Of a stretch of 64,000 nt of DNA, positions 49,713-58,870 are shown piece by piece. This DNA is from Rhodospirillaceae bacterium bin65 (lineage in GTDB: Bacteria > Pseudomonadota > Alphaproteobacteria > Bin65): assembly GCA_002238725.1 (NCBI GenBank), contig MPMX01000012.1, positions 1-64,000 of the forward strand, given 5' to 3'. How positions within the stretch are numbered: position 1 is the first letter of the stretch; every line of letters starts with the position of its first letter. The notes beneath the pieces are model-generated. The model was not told where the DNA came from. It saw only the letters and a list, made by a program, of their open reading frames with translations, and did not search any database. A program made the position numbers and the translations under genes.

Positions 49713-50972
49713 TCAGCAGGCGCCGTGCCCGACCGCGGCGCCCGCACAGTTCAGGGCATGGTCGAGGTCGCGGATCAGGTCGTCGGGATGTTCGAGGCCG
49801 ACCGACAGGCGGATCATGTCGTCGCCGATGCCGACGGCGGCCCGGCCCTCGGCGCCGATGCGGTGGTGCGTCGTCGAGGCCGGATGGGTCGCCAGGCTCT
49901 TGGCGTCGCCCAGATTGTTGGAAATCGGGATCAGTTGAAGGCCATTGAGCAGGCCGAAGGCCTCGCGCCGGCCACCCTCGATCGTGAAGGTCACGACTGT
50001 GCCGCCGTCCTTCATCTGGCGCCGCGCCAATGCTGCCTGCGGATGGGAATCGAGGAAGGGATAGAGCACCCGCCGGACGCCGGCGCGCCGTTCCAGCCAC
50101 TGCGCAATTTTCCCCGCCGTCCGGCACTGGCGTTCGATCCGCACCGACAGGGTTTCCAGCCCTTTCAACAGCACCCAGGCGTTGAACGGGCTCATGCTCG
50201 GCCCGGTGTGGCGAACGAAGGGCGACAGCGCCTCGGTGCAGTATTCCTTCGAGCCCAGGATGGCGCCGCCCAGGCAACGGCCCTGTCCGTCGATATGTTT
50301 GGTGGCCGAGTAGACCGCGACGTCGGCGCCGAGTTCGAGCGGTCGCTGGAGCAGCGGCGTCGCGAACACATTGTCGACCACCACCGTCGCGCCGGCGTTG
50401 TGCGCCAGGTCGGCGACCGCTTTCACGTCGACGATGTCGAGCTGTGGATTGGTCGGGGTTTCCAGGAAGACCGCCTTTGCGGGAGAGGCGAGCGCCCGTT
50501 CCCAGACCGCCAGGTCGGTGCCTTCGACCAACTCGGTGGTGACGCCGAAGCGCGGAAGGATGTCGGTGCAGATATAGGCGCAGGAACCGAACAGGGCGCG
50601 CGAGGCGACCAGCCGGTCTCCCTGGCGCAGCAAGCCGATCAGCGCGGTGAAGACCGCCGACATGCCGCTCGCGGTCGCGACGCCGGCCTCCGCGCCCTCG
50701 ATCGCGCACAACCGGTCGACGAACATCTGCACCGTCGGGTTGCCGTAGCGGCTGTAAACGTAGCGCAGGTCGGTTTTTTCGAACGCTTCCGCCGCTTCTT
50801 CGGCCGAGCCGTAGACATAGCCCGAGGTCAGGTACAGTGCTTCGGCGGTTTCCTCGAAGCGGCTGCGCGCGATACCGCCATGGACGGCGGCGGTGTCGGT
50901 GTGAAGCGGGAGAAGCGGTCCCGGGTTTCGAGCCCCGGGCGGCTGGAACATCTGATTCACGGTCATCCCCAT
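49713..50972 (-). CDS. metZ: O-succinylhomoserine sulfhydrylase
   Basis: 419 residues, Cys/Met metabolism PLP enzyme. PLP lysine in VAVYSATKHIDGQGRCLGG; other motifs YSRYGNPTVQMF, ASGMSAVFTALIGLL and SVGLEHPDDLIRDLDHAL. Makes homocysteine from O-succinylhomoserine and sulfide. Family assignment to MetZ rather than MetB/MetC is supported by the tandem SAM-II-type leader (51011-51180). ATG 50972 was used; ATG 50966 (MTVNQMFQ) is an alternative. Confidence 0.93.
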   Translation of the reverse strand: MGMTVNQMFQPPGARNPGPLLPLHTDTAAVHGGIARSRFEETAEALYLTSGYVYGSAEEAAEAFEKTDLRYVYSRYGNPTVQMFVDRLCAIEGAEAGVATASGMSAVFTALIGLLRQGDRLVASRALFGSCAYICTDILPRFGVTTELVEGTDLAVWERALASPAKAVFLETPTNPQLDIVDVKAVADLAHNAGATVVVDNVFATPLLQRPLELGADVAVYSATKHIDGQGRCLGGAILGSKEYCTEALSPFVRHTGPSMSPFNAWVLLKGLETLSVRIERQCRTAGKIAQWLERRAGVRRVLYPFLDSHPQAALARRQMKDGGTVVTFTIEGGRREAFGLLNGLQLIPISNNLGDAKSLATHPASTTHHRIGAEGRAAVGIGDDMIRLSVGLEHPDDLIRDLDHALNCAGAAVGHGAC

Positions 50973-50991
50973 GGGCTGCCGGTCGGCGGGC

Positions 50992-51013
50992 CCACGGAGA
51001 AAAGCCTCCGTGG
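50992..51013 (-). promoter_or_regulatory. Hairpin between the second SAM-II aptamer and metZ
   Basis: CTCCGTGG and CCACGGAG (51006-51013, 50992-50999 on the plus strand) form an 8-bp perfect stem with a 6-base loop rich in T (GCTTTT on the minus strand). It lies four bases after the GCTAAA pseudoknot strand and about 20 bases before the start codon. It is a likely part of the expression platform. Confidence 0.55.
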
Positions 51014-51066
51014 CGCTTTAGCAGTTGGTGACGCGGATGCAAGCTGCCCGATCAAATCCCGCGGAT
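51011..51066 (-). promoter_or_regulatory. SAM-II riboswitch aptamer, proximal copy
   Basis: Minus strand: P1 arm CGCGG (51063-51059), GATTTG (51058-51053), GCTTGCA (51044-51038), P1 arm CCGCG (51036-51032), then CAACTGCTAAA (ending 51017). This order and the GATTTG, CTTGC and GCTAAA blocks match the metA-type SAM-II aptamer of alphaproteobacteria. The motif lies in front of metZ. Confidence 0.8.
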
Positions 51067-51089
51067 CCGGTAAGGGGGATCGGCCCAAA

Positions 51090-51119
51090 CAAAAAACCCG
51101 TCGCGGCTTCCGGACGGGT
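51090..51119 (-). terminator. Intrinsic terminator after the distal SAM-II aptamer
   Basis: Minus strand: ACCCGTC (51119-51113) pairs with GACGGGT (51102-51096) around a 10-base loop, followed by six Ts. It is a strong rho-independent terminator seven bases after the first aptamer, well before metZ. Confidence 0.8.
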
Positions 51120-51125
51120 CTCCCA

Positions 51126-51180
51126 CCTCTTTAGCCGCATTTCATAAAGCGCCCGCAAGTCGGTCTAAATCGGCGCTTCG
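51126..51180 (-). promoter_or_regulatory. SAM-II riboswitch aptamer, distal copy
   Basis: Minus strand: AAGCGCC (51178-51172), GATTTA, ACCG, CTTGCG, GGCGCTT (51153-51147, pairing perfectly with the first arm), AAATG, GCGGCTAAAG ending near 51129, then AGGTGG. This follows the metX-type SAM-II consensus closely, including the pseudoknot strand GCTAAA. A promoter and a terminator bracket it. Confidence 0.85.
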
Positions 51181-51183
51181 GAT

Positions 51184-51212
51184 CATATGAGGCATCGCCG
51201 GTGCGGCGTCAA
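51184..51212 (-). promoter_or_regulatory. Promoter of the metZ leader
   Basis: Minus strand: TTGACG (51212-51207), exact 17-bp spacer, CATATG (51189-51184). Transcription would start near 51177, that is at the first P1 arm of the distal SAM-II aptamer. Confidence 0.6.
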
Positions 51213-51384
51213 GGCCATTTTCCCGCCGACGGCGCAGGTCCGACGCGGCGGCAGGGGAAGGATCGAAAACTACCTGTGGCGCTCGTCCCTTGGCATCCAC
51301 GCCGCATCGGTTAATCTGGCGACCGGAGACCCGATCGAGCGGTGCCCGGCACTCCGGTGCGCATCAGCGGGAGCAATTTAGGCG

Positions 51385-51825
51385 ATGATCCGCCAGTTTG
51401 CCGTCGGATCGGCCCTGATCGTGCTGAGTTTCGCGATCCATGCTGCGTTCATGGCGCTGGCGGTCCGCGCCTTCCGCCGGTACGAAGCATGGCTGGCGCG
51501 GGCACCGCAATTGCCCAGGCTCGCCGGAGCGCTCTGCGTACTTTCCCTCTGGTTGCTGATGAGCATGAGCGTCACGGTCTGGATCTGGGCCCTCTATCTG
51601 CTGTGGAGCGGGGCGCTGGGCGATCTGGAGACGGCGGTCTATTTCTCGCTGGTCTCCTTCACGACCCTGGGCTTCGGCGACATCGTGCTCGACCGGCCGC
51701 ACCGCCTGCTGTCGGGGATGCTCGCCGCCAACGGCCTCGTGCTTTTCGGCCTGACCACGGCCGTGCTGATCGACCTGATCCGCAGCCTGCACCCGGCGGG
51801 AGCCGGGGAGGCGTCCGGAGACTGA
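51385..51825 (+). CDS. Two-TM potassium channel (ion channel family protein)
   Basis: 146 residues. Hydrophobic segments at about 8-28 and 50-75 precede a pore loop with the selectivity filter TTLGFGD (in LVSFTTLGFGDIVL), followed by the inner helix SGMLAANGLVLFGLTTAVL. This is the Ion_trans_2 (pfam07885) layout. The filter reads GFGD rather than GYGD, a known variant of K+ channels. No RCK or cyclic-nucleotide domain is attached. Stand-alone gene, divergent from metZ. Confidence 0.85.
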   Translation: MIRQFAVGSALIVLSFAIHAAFMALAVRAFRRYEAWLARAPQLPRLAGALCVLSLWLLMSMSVTVWIWALYLLWSGALGDLETAVYFSLVSFTTLGFGDIVLDRPHRLLSGMLAANGLVLFGLTTAVLIDLIRSLHPAGAGEASGD

Positions 51826-51902
51826 ATTCCGGTTCCGCAATCCCCGCTTGCGCGGAATGCGGGCTTTCGCAGACCGCCGCCGCCCTGCTCCAGCCGCTGC
51901 CC

Positions 51903-53075
51903 CTACCAGGCCATATCCAGAATTTCGCGCACCTGGGCCGCTTCGGTAATCGGCCGCGGGTTGGAGCGGACCATCATGTTGCCGACGCTGCCCTTCGCGA
52001 CGATGTCCAGCTGATTTTCGGTTATTCCGACAGCGCGCAGGGTGCCGGGCTGTCCGAGCCGGGCGATGAAGCCGGCGACGACGTCGGCCGCCGCCTCCCC
52101 TGCCCGGCCGAAACCTTCGCTCACCGCTGCCTGCTGCACCGCATTGACCGGCGCGTTCCAGCGCAGAACGCTCGGCAGCATGACGCAGCTGGTGTGGCCG
52201 TGGGGCACGCCGCCGACCGCGCCGAGCTGGTGGCCGATGCCGTGGCTGGCGCCGTATTCGACCCGGCCGAGACCGAAGGCCGCCAGCCAGACCGCGAGTT
52301 GGCACTCGCCCCGCGCCGCCAGATCGTCCGGACTTTCCTTCGTCCGCGGCAGCGCATCGGCGAAGATTTTCAGCGCGTGGATGGCCGTTGCATCCGGCAG
52401 CGGCTGGGCCGAGCGCGAGCACAGGGTTTCCACGGCATGGTCGACCGCCCGGACCCCGGTCGAAAGCCACAGCCACTCCGGCGTATGGACGGTTGCCGCC
52501 GGGTCCAGGATGACGGCGACCGGTGCGCTGTCGCGCGCGATATAGGCGTCCTTGATGCCGCGTTCCGGGTCGGTGACGCCGGCGATGTTGCTGAATTCGG
52601 CGCCGGAGAGCGTCGTCGGCACGGCAATCTGCCGGACTGCGGAGGGCCCGACCGGCGGCACGGTGCGCGCGCCGTCTGTGCCGACCGTCACGCGGTAGGC
52701 CTTCAGGGCTTCGGCGTCGTGCACATCCTCCGCGAGGCACAGGAGGGCGGCCTTGACGGTGTCGATGGGCGTGCCGCCGCCCACGGTCACGACGGCGTCG
52801 GCTTCGCTTCGGCGGATCGCCGCGGCGCAGTCGATCACGGTGTCGACCGGCGTGTGCGCGCGGCAGCCGGTGAAGAGGCCGGCGATCCCGTCGCCCAGTT
52901 CGGCCTCGATGTCGGCGATCAGGTCAGTCCGGGTGGCGATGGTGGTGGAAGCTACGATCAGGGCGCGGGACACGCCGAGCGCCGCCATCTCGCGGCCGAT
53001 CGCCCGGGGCGCCGGCGTGCCCCAACCGACACGCTCCTGGGCCAGAAACCGGAACAGGCCTTCCGCAACTGTCAC
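51903..53075 (-). CDS. Maleylacetate-reductase-like iron-containing alcohol dehydrogenase
   Basis: 390 residues from GTG 53075, which starts just after the ppx stop. Iron-type dehydrogenase fold with the NAD-binding GGGTPIDTVKAALL, the maleylacetate-reductase-like segment VPTTLSGAEFSNIAGVTD, and metal-ligand region HGIGHQLGAVGGVPHGHTSC. Maleylacetate reductases work in chloroaromatic and resorcinol pathways, but no such pathway genes are nearby, so the substrate is open. Coding next to ppx seems accidental. Confidence 0.85.
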   Translation of the reverse strand: MTVAEGLFRFLAQERVGWGTPAPRAIGREMAALGVSRALIVASTTIATRTDLIADIEAELGDGIAGLFTGCRAHTPVDTVIDCAAAIRRSEADAVVTVGGGTPIDTVKAALLCLAEDVHDAEALKAYRVTVGTDGARTVPPVGPSAVRQIAVPTTLSGAEFSNIAGVTDPERGIKDAYIARDSAPVAVILDPAATVHTPEWLWLSTGVRAVDHAVETLCSRSAQPLPDATAIHALKIFADALPRTKESPDDLAARGECQLAVWLAAFGLGRVEYGASHGIGHQLGAVGGVPHGHTSCVMLPSVLRWNAPVNAVQQAAVSEGFGRAGEAAADVVAGFIARLGQPGTLRAVGITENQLDIVAKGSVGNMMVRSNPRPITEAAQVREILDMAW

Positions 53076-53077
53076 GA

Positions 53078-54658
53078 TCAGCTCAGGATCAGCCGCGGCT
53101 CCAGGTCCAGCGTCGCCGCCAGATCGGCGAGGCGTTTCTGGATGACCTCGCCGAAATAATGGATGTCGCTGTCGCCGACCTGCAGGGCAAGGGCGGTATC
53201 CGTTCGCTCGAAGCGGCTGTCGGCGAGGATTTCGGGTCGGCCCGCGGCAATGGTGTAGCCCAGCCGCAAAGCCTGTCCGAGTGCGCGGGCATCGCGGATA
53301 TCGTCGTCGTCCAGGCCCGTGTCGCGCGCGGTCCGTTCCATATCCTCTTCGATGCCGCCGCTGTAGCGGGCGCTCGCCGCGAGGGCCAGAAATGTGCGGC
53401 CGGCATGGTCCAGCCCCATCAGCGGCGCGGTCAGGATGCGGCCCCAGGCGTGGCGGTTGCGGTAGTCCGGATGATCGAACCAGCCGGCGTCGGCAATCTC
53501 GCACACCGCACGGCGCAGGCGCGTCCGCTCGCCGGTTTCGTCCGGAAAGATGCCGCCGGTCCAGGCGGCAAGCGCCGGGCCGAGGCCGGTGAAGCGGCAA
53601 AAGCGCTGGCCGAAGGCGGCCGCCCCGGCGAGCAGCGGATCGCCGCGTCGTGCCTTGCGGTCGAGGGCTTCGTACAGAACTCCCTCGCGAACGCCGCGGG
53701 CGGCAAAAACGATCTGCGCCGGCCGGGCGAGCCGGATCAGGCGGCGCAGCACAATCGATGCCGCCGGCACGGATTCGATCCGCTTTGCGGAGATCGCCGG
53801 AAGCCGGTCCAGCCCCCGGTCGCTCTGGCGCGCCAGCAGTTTGGCGAATTCGGCGAAGGGCGCGGCGGCGACCCGGTAGCCGTCGACCATCCTCAGCGCC
53901 CTGCCGTGCTGCGCCATATGCACCTTGGCCAGCGAGCGCCACGCGCCGCCGACAGCGTAGAGCGTCTTGCCTTCTGCCCGGGAGAGCCAGTCGATTTCGG
54001 TCAGCGATTTCTTGACCAAGGCGCCGATCGTCTCGCCCTGCCCCATGGCCTCGTTCAACCGCAAGGGGCCGAGCGGCAGGGTCGCCATCTCGTGGACCTG
54101 TTCGCCGCCGACCCGGACAAGCTCCAGGCTGCCGCCGCCCAGATCGCCGACGATGCCCTCGGCCTGGGGAAAGCCGGCCATAACGCCATAGGCCGAGAGG
54201 CGCGCCTCGTCCTCACCGCTGAGCACCCGGACTTCTAGGCCCAGTCGCCGACGCAATGTTTCGATGAAGTCCGGCCCGTCTTCCGCCTCGCGCACCGCTG
54301 CGGTCGCAAAGGCCGACAGGTTCGCCACCTTCATGGCGGCTGCAGCCCCGACGAATCTGCCGAGATTCTCGAGCGCGCCGTCAACGCCTTCCGGATTGAG
54401 CCGGCCGCTGGACTGCATGCCGCGGCCCAGCCCGCACATCACCTTTTCGTTGAAGATCGGCGTCGGCGCCCGGACCGAGCCTTCGAACACCACCAGCCGG
54501 ATGGAATTCGAGCCGATATCGATAACGGCGACCCGCCGCCCGAAATAATCGGAGGCACCGGCCTCCGGCTCGCCGGCGCCCTCGCCCACCGGCAGCACGG
54601 CAACATTGCCGGCGGCAAAGCCGCGAACGGCCTCGTTCTCAGCCAGATTGGACGCCAT
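53078..54658 (-). CDS. ppx: Exopolyphosphatase / guanosine pentaphosphate phosphatase family
   Basis: 526 residues, ASKHA fold. Phosphate-1 motif VAVIDIGSNSIRLVVFEG, the glutamate region ATAAVREAEDGPDFIE and phosphate-2 IVGDLGGGSLELVRVGG. The C-terminal HD-like half is helical. Removes terminal phosphates from polyphosphate. It lies 14 bases after ppk in the same direction, so synthesis and breakdown of polyphosphate are co-encoded. Confidence 0.93.
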   Translation of the reverse strand: MASNLAENEAVRGFAAGNVAVLPVGEGAGEPEAGASDYFGRRVAVIDIGSNSIRLVVFEGSVRAPTPIFNEKVMCGLGRGMQSSGRLNPEGVDGALENLGRFVGAAAAMKVANLSAFATAAVREAEDGPDFIETLRRRLGLEVRVLSGEDEARLSAYGVMAGFPQAEGIVGDLGGGSLELVRVGGEQVHEMATLPLGPLRLNEAMGQGETIGALVKKSLTEIDWLSRAEGKTLYAVGGAWRSLAKVHMAQHGRALRMVDGYRVAAAPFAEFAKLLARQSDRGLDRLPAISAKRIESVPAASIVLRRLIRLARPAQIVFAARGVREGVLYEALDRKARRGDPLLAGAAAFGQRFCRFTGLGPALAAWTGGIFPDETGERTRLRRAVCEIADAGWFDHPDYRNRHAWGRILTAPLMGLDHAGRTFLALAASARYSGGIEEDMERTARDTGLDDDDIRDARALGQALRLGYTIAAGRPEILADSRFERTDTALALQVGDSDIHYFGEVIQKRLADLAATLDLEPRLILS

Positions 54659-54672
54659 TCAGCCGCGTCCCG

Positions 54673-56892
54673 TCAGGCGCATTCGGGGGAGCGCAGATCG
54701 ACCGGCGGGCGCCGGCCCTTGCCGCGCAGCGCACTGCCGCGGCCGGAAAGGCTCGGGTTGGTCATGAAATAGGTATGGCAGGAAAAATCCTTCGATGCAC
54801 GTCCGGAAGCCTTCTCCGCCGAGACCCGGGCGTAGCGGCCGTCCGCGTCCAGAACCCAGCTCTGCCGGTTGTCGTTGATCTGGGCAACCATGATCTGGTC
54901 CAGCACCTGCTCGTGCACGGTCGGGTTCTCGATCGGCACCAGGCTCTCGACCCGGCGGTCGAGGTTGCGCGGCATCCAGTCGGCCGACGACAGGTAGAGC
55001 CCGGCGCGGCGGTTCGGCAGCGCCTTGCCGTTGGCGAAGGCGACAATGCGCGAATGTTCGAGGAAGCGGCCGACGATACTCTTGACCCGGATATTCTCCG
55101 ACATGCCCGGCACGCCGGGCCGCAGGCAGCAGATGCCGCGCACGACCAGGTCTATCTGCACCCCGGCCCCTGAGGCGCGGTAGAGCGCATCGATCAGCGG
55201 CCCGTCGACCAGCGAGTTCACCTTGGCCCATATCTGCGCCGGCCTGCCGGCCCGGGCGTTGGCGACTTCGGTATCGATATGCTCCAGCAGCCTCTGGCGC
55301 AGGTCGATCGGCGCGACCGCCAGCTTCTGCATCGGTTCCGGCCGGGCATAGCCGGTCATGTAGTTGAACAGATGGGTGGCGTCGCGGGTCAGCACCGGAT
55401 CGCAGGTAAAGAAGGAGAGGTCGGTATAGCTGCGCGCCGTGATCGGATGATAGTTGCCGGTGCCGTAATGGGCATAACGGGCCAGCCCGTGGCCCTCCCG
55501 CCGCACGACCAGCGAGACCTTGGCGTGGGTCTTGAGGTCGATGAAGCCGTAGACGACCTGGGCGCCGGCGCGCTCCAGATCGCGCGCCCAGCGAATATTG
55601 GCCGCTTCGTCGAACCGCGCTTTCAGTTCGACCAGCGCCGTGACGCTCTTGCCCGCCTCGGCCGCTTCGGCCAGCGCCGCGACGATCGGCGAATCGGTAC
55701 TGGTCCGGTACAGGGTCTGCTTGATCGCGACGACCGAGGGATCGCGTGCCGCCTGGCGCAGGAATTGCACGACGACGTCGAAACTCTCGTAAGGGTGGTG
55801 GACGACGATGTCCTTGGCGCGGACCGCGGCGAAACAGTCGCCGCCGAAATCCCGGATGCGTTCGGGCGAGCGCGGGTTGTAAGGCTCGAACAGCAGGTCC
55901 GGGCGGTCGTTGTCGATCAGCTGATTGACGTCGGCGAATCCGAGCAGGCCGTCGATCTCGAAGACATCGTCCTCCGGCACCTCCAGTTCGTTGACCACGA
56001 AGCTGCGCAGACGCTCCGGCATCGCGGCATCGACCGAAAGATGGATGACATGGCCTCGCCGGCGCCGCTTCAGCGCCGTTTCGAACAGGGCGACCAGGTC
56101 TTCGGCCTCTTCCTCGATCTCGATGTCGCTGTCCCGGATGACCCGGAAAAGGCCGCGCGCCTGGACCTCGAAGTCCGGGAACAGATGGTGCAGCATCAGC
56201 CCGACCAGGTCTTCCAACGTCACATAGCGCGCCGCTTCGCCGGGCAGCCGGACGAAACGGGGCAGCTGGTCGGTCAGGCGGACCAGCGCATAGAGGGATT
56301 CGTCATTGTCGGGCCGCGCCAGCTCCAGCGCGATCGCCAGACCCAGATTCGGGATGAAAGGGAAGGGGTGCGCCGGATCGACCGCGATCGGCGTGAGGAC
56401 GGGGAACACTTCTTCCATGAAATGATCGTCGAGCCAAGCCAGGTCGGCAGCGTCCAGCGCGGCCGGCTCGATCACCGCGATGCTGTGCCGGGCGAGGTCC
56501 GCCCTGAGCCGCCGCCAGGTCGCCAGCTGCGATTCGATCAGGTCGCCGCCGCGGTCGAAAATCGCCTGCAGCTGCTCGGCCGGCGTCAGGCCGTCCTGGC
56601 TCGGCGTCGTCACGCCGGCCTCGACCTGCCCCTTCAACCCGGCGACCCGGACCATGTAGAATTCGTCCAGGTTGCTTGCCGAAATCGAAAGGAACCGCAA
56701 TCGCTCCAGTAACGGATGGTCAGGATTGCCGGCTTCTTCCATGACCCGCTCGTTGAAAGCGAGCCAGGACAGTTCCCGGTTGATGAACCGCTTGGAATCG
56801 GTCAGCGAAAATCCGGCGGCGTCCGGACACTCATCTCCGGAGTCGGCGTAGGGGGCGTCGCTGTCCTGTAACGGGGCGATCCGGTCGTCCAT
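54673..56892 (-). CDS. ppk: Polyphosphate kinase 1
   Basis: 739 residues. N-terminal domain [20 protein letters not shown]; the autophosphorylated His is in [18 protein letters not shown], followed by [20 protein letters not shown]. The C-terminal segment [20 protein letters not shown] is conserved in the family. Reversibly makes polyphosphate from ATP at the inner membrane. Pairs with ppx downstream. ATG 56892 fits the family start. Confidence 0.95.
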   Translation of the reverse strand: MDDRIAPLQDSDAPYADSGDECPDAAGFSLTDSKRFINRELSWLAFNERVMEEAGNPDHPLLERLRFLSISASNLDEFYMVRVAGLKGQVEAGVTTPSQDGLTPAEQLQAIFDRGGDLIESQLATWRRLRADLARHSIAVIEPAALDAADLAWLDDHFMEEVFPVLTPIAVDPAHPFPFIPNLGLAIALELARPDNDESLYALVRLTDQLPRFVRLPGEAARYVTLEDLVGLMLHHLFPDFEVQARGLFRVIRDSDIEIEEEAEDLVALFETALKRRRRGHVIHLSVDAAMPERLRSFVVNELEVPEDDVFEIDGLLGFADVNQLIDNDRPDLLFEPYNPRSPERIRDFGGDCFAAVRAKDIVVHHPYESFDVVVQFLRQAARDPSVVAIKQTLYRTSTDSPIVAALAEAAEAGKSVTALVELKARFDEAANIRWARDLERAGAQVVYGFIDLKTHAKVSLVVRREGHGLARYAHYGTGNYHPITARSYTDLSFFTCDPVLTRDATHLFNYMTGYARPEPMQKLAVAPIDLRQRLLEHIDTEVANARAGRPAQIWAKVNSLVDGPLIDALYRASGAGVQIDLVVRGICCLRPGVPGMSENIRVKSIVGRFLEHSRIVAFANGKALPNRRAGLYLSSADWMPRNLDRRVESLVPIENPTVHEQVLDQIMVAQINDNRQSWVLDADGRYARVSAEKASGRASKDFSCHTYFMTNPSLSGRGSALRGKGRRPPVDLRSPECA

Positions 56893-56963
56893 CGGGAGTC
56901 CGCGTCATTGCCGGGCGTCGAGCCTTCGTACAATCTATATATGACATTTTTCGGGAGAACCTA

Positions 56964-57494
56964 ATGGCCGGCGCCAACCGTAACTGCCGCATCCTGATCC
57001 TGCGCCACGCCAAGTCCGACTGGGCGGCGGGGATCGGGTCCGATTTCGAGCGTCCGCTGAACGGCCGCGGACGCCGCGCCGCCGCCGCCATGGGCGCCTG
57101 GCTGGCCGACGAATGCCCGGTCCCGTCCCTCGTCCTGTGCTCCGCCGCCCGGCGCGCCGCGGAAACCTGGGCGATCGTCGCCCGGCAATGGCCCGATGCG
57201 CCCGACGCGGTTCTGGACGAAAGCCTCTATCTTGCCGAAACTTCCGACCTGCTCCAGCTGCTGAGATCGCTGGACGCCTCGGTGGAGACCGTCTGCCTGG
57301 TCGGCCATCATCCGGGTTTCGACGGCCTGGCGATCCTGCTCGCGGCGGACCGGGCGGCACCCGGGGTCGTCCAGATGCGCGCAAAGTTTCCGACCGCCGC
57401 GCTCGCCGACCTGGCGTTCGACGGGCCTTGGTCGGCCCTCGGGCCGGGCAAGGCAACGCTTCTGCGCTTTGTCCGCCCGAAGGACCTCGTTTGA
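56964..57494 (+). CDS. SixA-type histidine phosphatase
   Basis: 176 residues of the phosphohistidine-phosphatase branch. The catalytic motif is LILRHAKSDWA (RHAK/RHG), with a second histidine in LVGHHPGFDGLA. In E. coli SixA dephosphorylates the HPt domain of ArcB or NPr; here the target is unknown. ATG 56964 has GGGAGA upstream. It is divergent from ppk. Confidence 0.88.
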   Translation: MAGANRNCRILILRHAKSDWAAGIGSDFERPLNGRGRRAAAAMGAWLADECPVPSLVLCSAARRAAETWAIVARQWPDAPDAVLDESLYLAETSDLLQLLRSLDASVETVCLVGHHPGFDGLAILLAADRAAPGVVQMRAKFPTAALADLAFDGPWSALGPGKATLLRFVRPKDLV

Positions 57495-57530
57495 GAGGGA
57501 TTGTACCCGGCGATCCGGCCGCCCCGAATT

Positions 57531-57560
57531 CGTAGGGGAGGGATTAAAACCTCCCCTACG
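57531..57560. repeat. Dispersed palindrome, second copy
   Basis: CGTAGGGGAGG (57531-57541), 8-base spacer GATTAAAA, CCTCCCCTACG (57550-57560). Same family as 22808-22836; again between convergent genes. Confidence 0.75.
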
Positions 57561-57581
57561 GTCTTTGATCAACAAATCCGA

Positions 57582-58088
57582 CTAATCTTTTGTTTTGAAA
57601 TACAATTTCATCCTCGCCACGGCAAAACATCCATACCCCGCCGCCATCGCAAAGGGCCAGAGCAGAAGGCCGATCCAGGTGAACCAGAAGCCGGCCGCGA
57701 CCGCGATCAGGATGCCGCCGGCGCGCAGCCAGCCTGCCGCAGCGAGCAGCTTCAGGCCGCCCCAGGCTCCGGCCGCGCCATAGGCCAGCCACGCCGCCAG
57801 TCCGGCCCAACCGATCCAAGCGGAAGATCCGCCCCCGAAATACGGTTCGACCGGCAAACCCGCGACAAGAGCGGCGGCAAACAGCGCTTCGCCCAGGAAC
57901 AGCAGCCGGAACGCCCCCTGTTGTGCCGTGTCTTCCGCCGCCGTCGCCCGGCGCAGCAGCAGCAGTGTGCCGAGCCGGCACGCCGCCGCACCGACCGCCA
58001 GCGCCAGCACCGAGCCGAACAGGTCCGGGGCCACGAAGGCGAAGACGGTCAGAAGCGCGGCAAGCGCGGCGGCAACGGCGGTAGCCAT
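57582..58088 (-). CDS. Membrane protein of unknown function
   Basis: 168 residues with about five hydrophobic helices (for example VAAALAALLTVFAFVAPDLFG, SAWIGWAGLAAWLAYGAAGAW). No motif that I can tie to a family. A basic end (RMKLYFKTKD) suggests a cytoplasmic C-terminus. Minus strand, one of three consecutive unassigned membrane proteins between sixA and the SDR gene. Confidence 0.6.
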   Translation of the reverse strand: MATAVAAALAALLTVFAFVAPDLFGSVLALAVGAAACRLGTLLLLRRATAAEDTAQQGAFRLLFLGEALFAAALVAGLPVEPYFGGGSSAWIGWAGLAAWLAYGAAGAWGGLKLLAAAGWLRAGGILIAVAAGFWFTWIGLLLWPFAMAAGYGCFAVARMKLYFKTKD

Positions 58089-58139
58089 GGGCGGTAGCGG
58101 TCTCCCCGTTCCGGCCGGTTTTCGGGACCGCGGGCCCGG

Positions 58140-58784
58140 TTACGTCCGGGCCATTTCGCGAGCGCCGATTATCAGGCCGATACCGTGGCAGACCCAGCCG
58201 CCAAGCACAACCGGCCCGGCAATCAGCAGGATCAGGCCGGTCGCCCCGCCGATTCCGGACAGCAGCAGGCCGTTGCCGACGAATGCCAGGGAGGTGCCGA
58301 CGAGATAGACGATCCCGATCGCCTTCCACAATTGCGAGCCGACCTGGGTGCCGAAGCCGATCGCCGCAATCGAGAACCAGATCCAGGCCATGACCGTCGC
58401 CAGGACGGCGATGGCCGAAAAGATGCCGAAAGCCGCGGACCCGCCGCCCGAGGGAGATCCGGTCTCCGCCGATGGCGCGCCCGCACCGAACAGGGTCAGA
58501 GCGAGATTTATCGCCATGAGGATCATGAGGGTCATGATCGGCGTGTCGGCCCGGCGGTAGGCGAAGGCGTTGAACAGGCCTTTCGTCGTCCAGTAGACGA
58601 AGATCATGATTGCGAGATAGACGATCATCGTCAGGCTGAGGGTGGAGCCGAAACGCGCCGGGTCCGGAACGCCCCCGGCGCCCGCACCGGCCATCGCGCC
58701 GGCCAGCATGAAACCCGTCACCAGCACGGCCAGGATCAGGAAAAAGACCATGACCCCGCCCGTGCGCACCATCGTCGCCGACAT
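58140..58784 (-). CDS. Membrane protein of unknown function
   Basis: 214 residues with about six hydrophobic helices, the first two flanking a glycine/alanine-rich loop (AGAMAGAGAGGVPDPARF). A second loop, ETGSPSGGGSAAF, is also low in complexity. No family motif recognised. It lies 51 bases upstream of the 57582-58088 gene on the same strand, so the two may be co-transcribed. Confidence 0.6.
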   Translation of the reverse strand: MSATMVRTGGVMVFFLILAVLVTGFMLAGAMAGAGAGGVPDPARFGSTLSLTMIVYLAIMIFVYWTTKGLFNAFAYRRADTPIMTLMILMAINLALTLFGAGAPSAETGSPSGGGSAAFGIFSAIAVLATVMAWIWFSIAAIGFGTQVGSQLWKAIGIVYLVGTSLAFVGNGLLLSGIGGATGLILLIAGPVVLGGWVCHGIGLIIGAREMART

Positions 58785-58870
58785 TTCAGTTTACTCCCGT
58801 CGTTTTCGCCTGGATCATCGATCCTGCACCGGTGCGCCGTCAATCCTGAGCGGATTGGATTTTGCCGCGC

